From the NCBI RefSeq assembly GCF_900458815.1, contig NZ_UHDZ01000001.1:1984001-2048000 (forward strand): a DNA stretch of 64,000 bases. Reading direction: 5' to 3'. This document shows positions 61,059 to 64,000 of this stretch, piece after piece. Within the stretch, counting starts at the first letter, position 1. The number at the start of each line of letters is the position of its first letter. The notes beneath the pieces were generated by a model. It was not told the DNA's origin and searched no databases. It saw only the letters and a list, made by a program, of their open reading frames with translations. This DNA is from Staphylococcus saccharolyticus. GTDB taxonomy: Bacteria; Bacillota; Bacilli; Staphylococcales; Staphylococcaceae. The position numbers and the translations under genes were made by a program.

Positions 61059-63421
61059 CTTGTCCCCTCCTATCTTTATAATTAAGTAACGTATAAATAC
61101 CTAATCCTGCAATAATTAACACTAAACCTTCAAATAGTGTATCTAGCGCTCTAAAGTCACCTAAAATCGCATTAACTATATTTTTCCCACCTGTTAATCG
61201 ATAAGCATCCTCATAAAACTTCGCAATAGATGGCATGTCGTCTGCTTGTTGCGCTATAAAAATAAGAGATACTACTGTGGAAGCCATAATCAATGACACA
61301 ATAATTTTGAACGCTTCTTTTTTTAAATTTACTTTAGCTCTTGGAATATTTGGTAATCTCGAAAAACTAACAATAAATAAAATTGTTGTAATTGTTTCAA
61401 CAACTAGCTGAGTTAGAGCTAAGTCTGGAGCTTTCATTGCAATAAAATACAATGTTACAGCAAAGCCGATAATACCATTAAGTACAACCATTGTTAAACG
61501 TTGGCGAATAAATATAAGTGAAATACCAATAATTAACGTTACAATAGATAAGATAACTTCTAGAGCACCAAAAGGTGACACATGTAATTCATGTACGTAC
61601 GGAAAACCAGCTAATACATAACCATAAACAACAATACCAACAAAAATGAGTAATGTAATCATAATATATGTATTCAGTTTGTTACTCATTAAACTACGAA
61701 TACTTCGCCCTGAATATGAGTCAAACTCTCTATATACTCGTCGATAAGCTTTAGTAATGGAGGCTGTCTTAATAAGTTGATGTGTTAAATCTTTCCAATT
61801 AACAGTTAATGCCAGTATAAGTCCACCAATTATAACAACGATACTTAAAATTAATGGGAGATTGACACCATGCCACTGTGAAATATGAGGCGCAATAGCA
61901 TCAATTTTCATTCCAATTCCTGATACCGATCTTAAAGCTGGTAAAATGATATTGTTTCCAAAAACATTTGGAATAACGAATATTACTGGAATAAGTATCA
62001 TTAAAATAATTGCTGGTAAACTAAATAACCACGGCTCATGAATTTGTTTTCTTTTAAACTTTTCTATATTATATTCTCCCCAAAATGCTTCTTTAATCAT
62101 GTAAAGCGCATAAGTAAAGGTAAATATACTTGCAATCACACCTATAGTAACGATAACAATCGTTAACGTTAAACTAAATTGGTCAAGTTCAACTGCTTTG
62201 ACAAGTGAATCTAAAAACATTTCTTTACTAAGAAAACCATTTAAAAACGGAACACCGGCCATTGATAATGCACTTAATAGCATAACAATATACATTTTTG
62301 GAAAGACTTTATGCATACCACTTAATAGACGTATGTCTCGTGTACTTGATTCGTAGTCAATAATACCCACTCCCATAAATAAGGCACATTTAAAAATGGC
62401 ATGATTCATTAAATGAAATAATCCAGCAAATAATACTAAAGCATAAAACTCTGACGCACCATCAGACGTATGTTGAGCATATCCTCCACCAACACCAACC
62501 ATAGACATAATCATGCCAAGTTGACTAATAGTAGAATAAGCTAATATCCCTTTTAAATCATATTGTCTAAGTGCAGTTAATGAACCAAAAAGCATTGTAG
62601 CAAGACCAACAAAAGTGACGATATAAATATAAATGTCACTTAATCCTAATAACGGCGTGAATCTAAAGAGTAAGAAGATTCCTGCTTTGACCATCGTAGC
62701 TGAGTGAAGATATGCGCTCACAGGCGTTGGTGCTACCATCGCTTTTGGCAACCAGATATGAAATGGAAATTGTGCAGATTTAGTAAATGCACCAAGTAGT
62801 AGCATGATGATCATAGGAATGAATAGCGGGTGCTGTTCAATAGTATGACGTTGCTCAAGAATGTCAGAAATCGTGTTAGTCCCAGTAATGATGTATAGCA
62901 TAATAAAACCAGTTAATAATGCTAAACCACCAAACACAGTTATCATAAATGATTGAATAGCGCCTAATTGACTTTCTCCATTGTTATACCAATATGAAAT
63001 AAGTAAAAAAGATGTACATTAGGATTGTATTATTTGAAATGACAATTCCAATCATACTAAACATAAATAGCAGTAAATAAACGAAGAATCTAGGTAAATT
63101 ATCTGTGCTAGCTAATAGATATTGTGTGGCATAGAAAAAGACACCCACACCTATAAGCGAAATAATCAATGAGAGCATTAAGCTAAGTCCGTCTAATTTC
63201 AAATCTAAATTAATATCAATGGATGACATCCACGGTAAATGTACTGTTGTAAATTTATGGTGAATAACATTGGATATTTGAAAAATAAAATAAATGGATG
63301 AAAGAATGGGTGCAAGTAAAGCAAGATAGCCAGCAGCCTTATTTAATTTTCGATGACTCATTGATAGTAATGTTAAGCACATGATGACTATCATAACACC
63401 TAGAAGATACACCAAGCTCAT
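61045..63421 (-). pseudogene. mnhA2: MnhA2, Mrp-type antiporter subunit A, 26-bp deletion
   Basis: Large subunit (about 800 residues when intact) homologous to NuoL plus NuoJ. The start ATG follows AAAGGAGG. Near 62985 the sequence passes from LMYIF directly to a run of six Ts, and the WELTSVSS-type segment is missing. About 26 bases are lost between two T-runs, and the frame shifts to a TAA within a few codons. The C-terminal 633 residues remain open ([33 protein letters not shown]). The other subunits are intact. The missing Trp-Glu holds a Glu conserved in this family. Confidence 0.85.
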
Positions 63422-63451
63422 TAAACCCCTCCTTTTATAATAAATCATCAC

Positions 63452-64000
63452 TTATAAATCTAATGCAATGATAGTATGATGTTTTAATTGATTCGTAAGT
63501 CCAATAAACTTCTTTGTTTCTTGAATCGTTTGATGTCCAAGGTATTTTTGAATGATTGAAATAGATATACCCGATTGAAAAGCATGATAAGCAAATGTTT
63601 TTCTTAAAGTAGTAAGTCCAACATGCTGAAGGTCCAAACGTTCTGCAGCATGATGAACTATTCTATAAGCTTGTTGTCTGGAAAGACATTGATGTGTCCT
63701 CGTTGACCGAAAGATAAGATCTTCATCCTCTAATCGAAGCTCTTCTATATAGCCTTTCATCTCTTGTTGTAAATCATCAGGTATTTTAACTTTTATTGTT
63801 GATTCATATTCTACAATCCACGACGTTCTTATATTCCCCTTTTTCTGACTTTTTAATTGTTTTACAGTCATATTTAACAAATCTGTCAGTCTAATTCCAG
63901 TATGTATAGCAAATTTAAAAAATAAATAGTCTCTAACAGAGCGTTCTTTTAACACTTGGTACAGTCGATAAATATCTATTTTACTTTTAATGGGTTCTAC
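63452..64000 (-). CDS. Tyrosine recombinase/integrase-like protein, N-terminus beyond the window
   Basis: The frame is open to the right edge, so the N-terminal domain lies outside. The catalytic domain fold is evident: HTGIRLTDLLNM (first Arg), LTTLRKTFAYHAF (second Arg box) and KYLGHQTIQETKKFIGLT (last box). Two catalytic positions differ from active XerC/D enzymes: the first residue of the HxxR box is Thr, and the nucleophile Tyr position is Phe (codon TTT). A similar gene precedes mnhA2 in S. aureus as I recall. It may no longer cut DNA. Confidence 0.8.
   Translation of the reverse strand, partial: VEPIKSKIDIYRLYQVLKERSVRDYLFFKFAIHTGIRLTDLLNMTVKQLKSQKKGNIRTSWIVEYESTIKVKIPDDLQQEMKGYIEELRLEDEDLIFRSTRTHQCLSRQQAYRIVHHAAERLDLQHVGLTTLRKTFAYHAFQSGISISIIQKYLGHQTIQETKKFIGLTNQLKHHTIIALDL

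Noticed and set aside
63452..64000. Prophage or integrative element boundary
   Set aside because: A tyrosine recombinase-like gene is present, but it lies next to mnh2 as in other staphylococci, lacks catalytic residues, and no other mobile-element genes or attachment repeats are seen.

Overview
The window is AT-rich, low-GC Gram-positive DNA from a Staphylococcus. Almost every long reading frame is recognisable as a staphylococcal core gene: mgrA, sarX and rsp regulators, graXRS-vraFG, the wall teichoic acid genes tagA/H/G/B/X/D, mntR-mntABC, the second Mrp-type antiporter (mnh2), uppP, fhuC, abcA and a LysM-CHAP amidase. Gene order largely follows the S. aureus block from mnh2 to the photolyase gene, read in reverse. 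Species cannot be fixed by eye. The missing pbp4 and fhuBG and the hmp-scdA pair between the LysR and cupin genes suggest a coagulase-negative species, but that is inference.

Layout: 0-4 kb holds a photolyase gene, a broken dicarboxylate-type symporter gene and a 5'-damaged mgrA. 4-10 kb holds a broken cydDC-like ABC exporter pair, uppP, a frameshifted small gene, a YaiI/YqxD-family gene and a LOG-family gene. 10-17.4 kb holds small hypotheticals, two acetyltransferase genes (one with a stop), a lipoprotein, a SET-type sugar efflux transporter and a LysR regulator. 17.6-19.9 kb holds hmp divergent from scdA (nitrosative stress), scdA carrying an internal stop. 20-26 kb holds yebC, sarX, rsp, a frameshifted Bax-inhibitor-like gene and the LysM-CHAP secreted protein. 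26-34 kb holds the pit phosphate transporter operon and the antimicrobial-peptide sensing graXRS-vraFG operon. 34-42 kb holds an esterase, membrane proteins, an orphan fhuC under a perfect Fur box, a frameshifted YitT gene, a likely sRNA and nupC. 42-50 kb holds abcA and the teichoic acid genes. 50-55 kb holds an M50-like membrane peptidase gene, mntR and a heavily decayed mntABC with an intact operator and a structured 3' region resembling RsaC. 55-64 kb holds a CPA1 antiporter, mnh2 (its first gene broken) and an atypical tyrosine recombinase.

The strongest overall signal is clustered gene decay. mntABC, the cydC-like gene and the symporter gene each carry several independent lesions (stops, indels, short tandem duplications, a small deletion), while about 35 other genes are clean. 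Random sequencing error would not normally cluster like that, though raw reads would be needed to exclude it. I found no convincing new multi-gene system. The most interesting items are the decayed Mn transporter with its control elements and RNA retained, the mgrA 5' damage, the 8-bp tandem duplications that switch genes out of frame, the photolyase tryptophan loss, the orphan fhuC, and a candidate RsaD-like sRNA.
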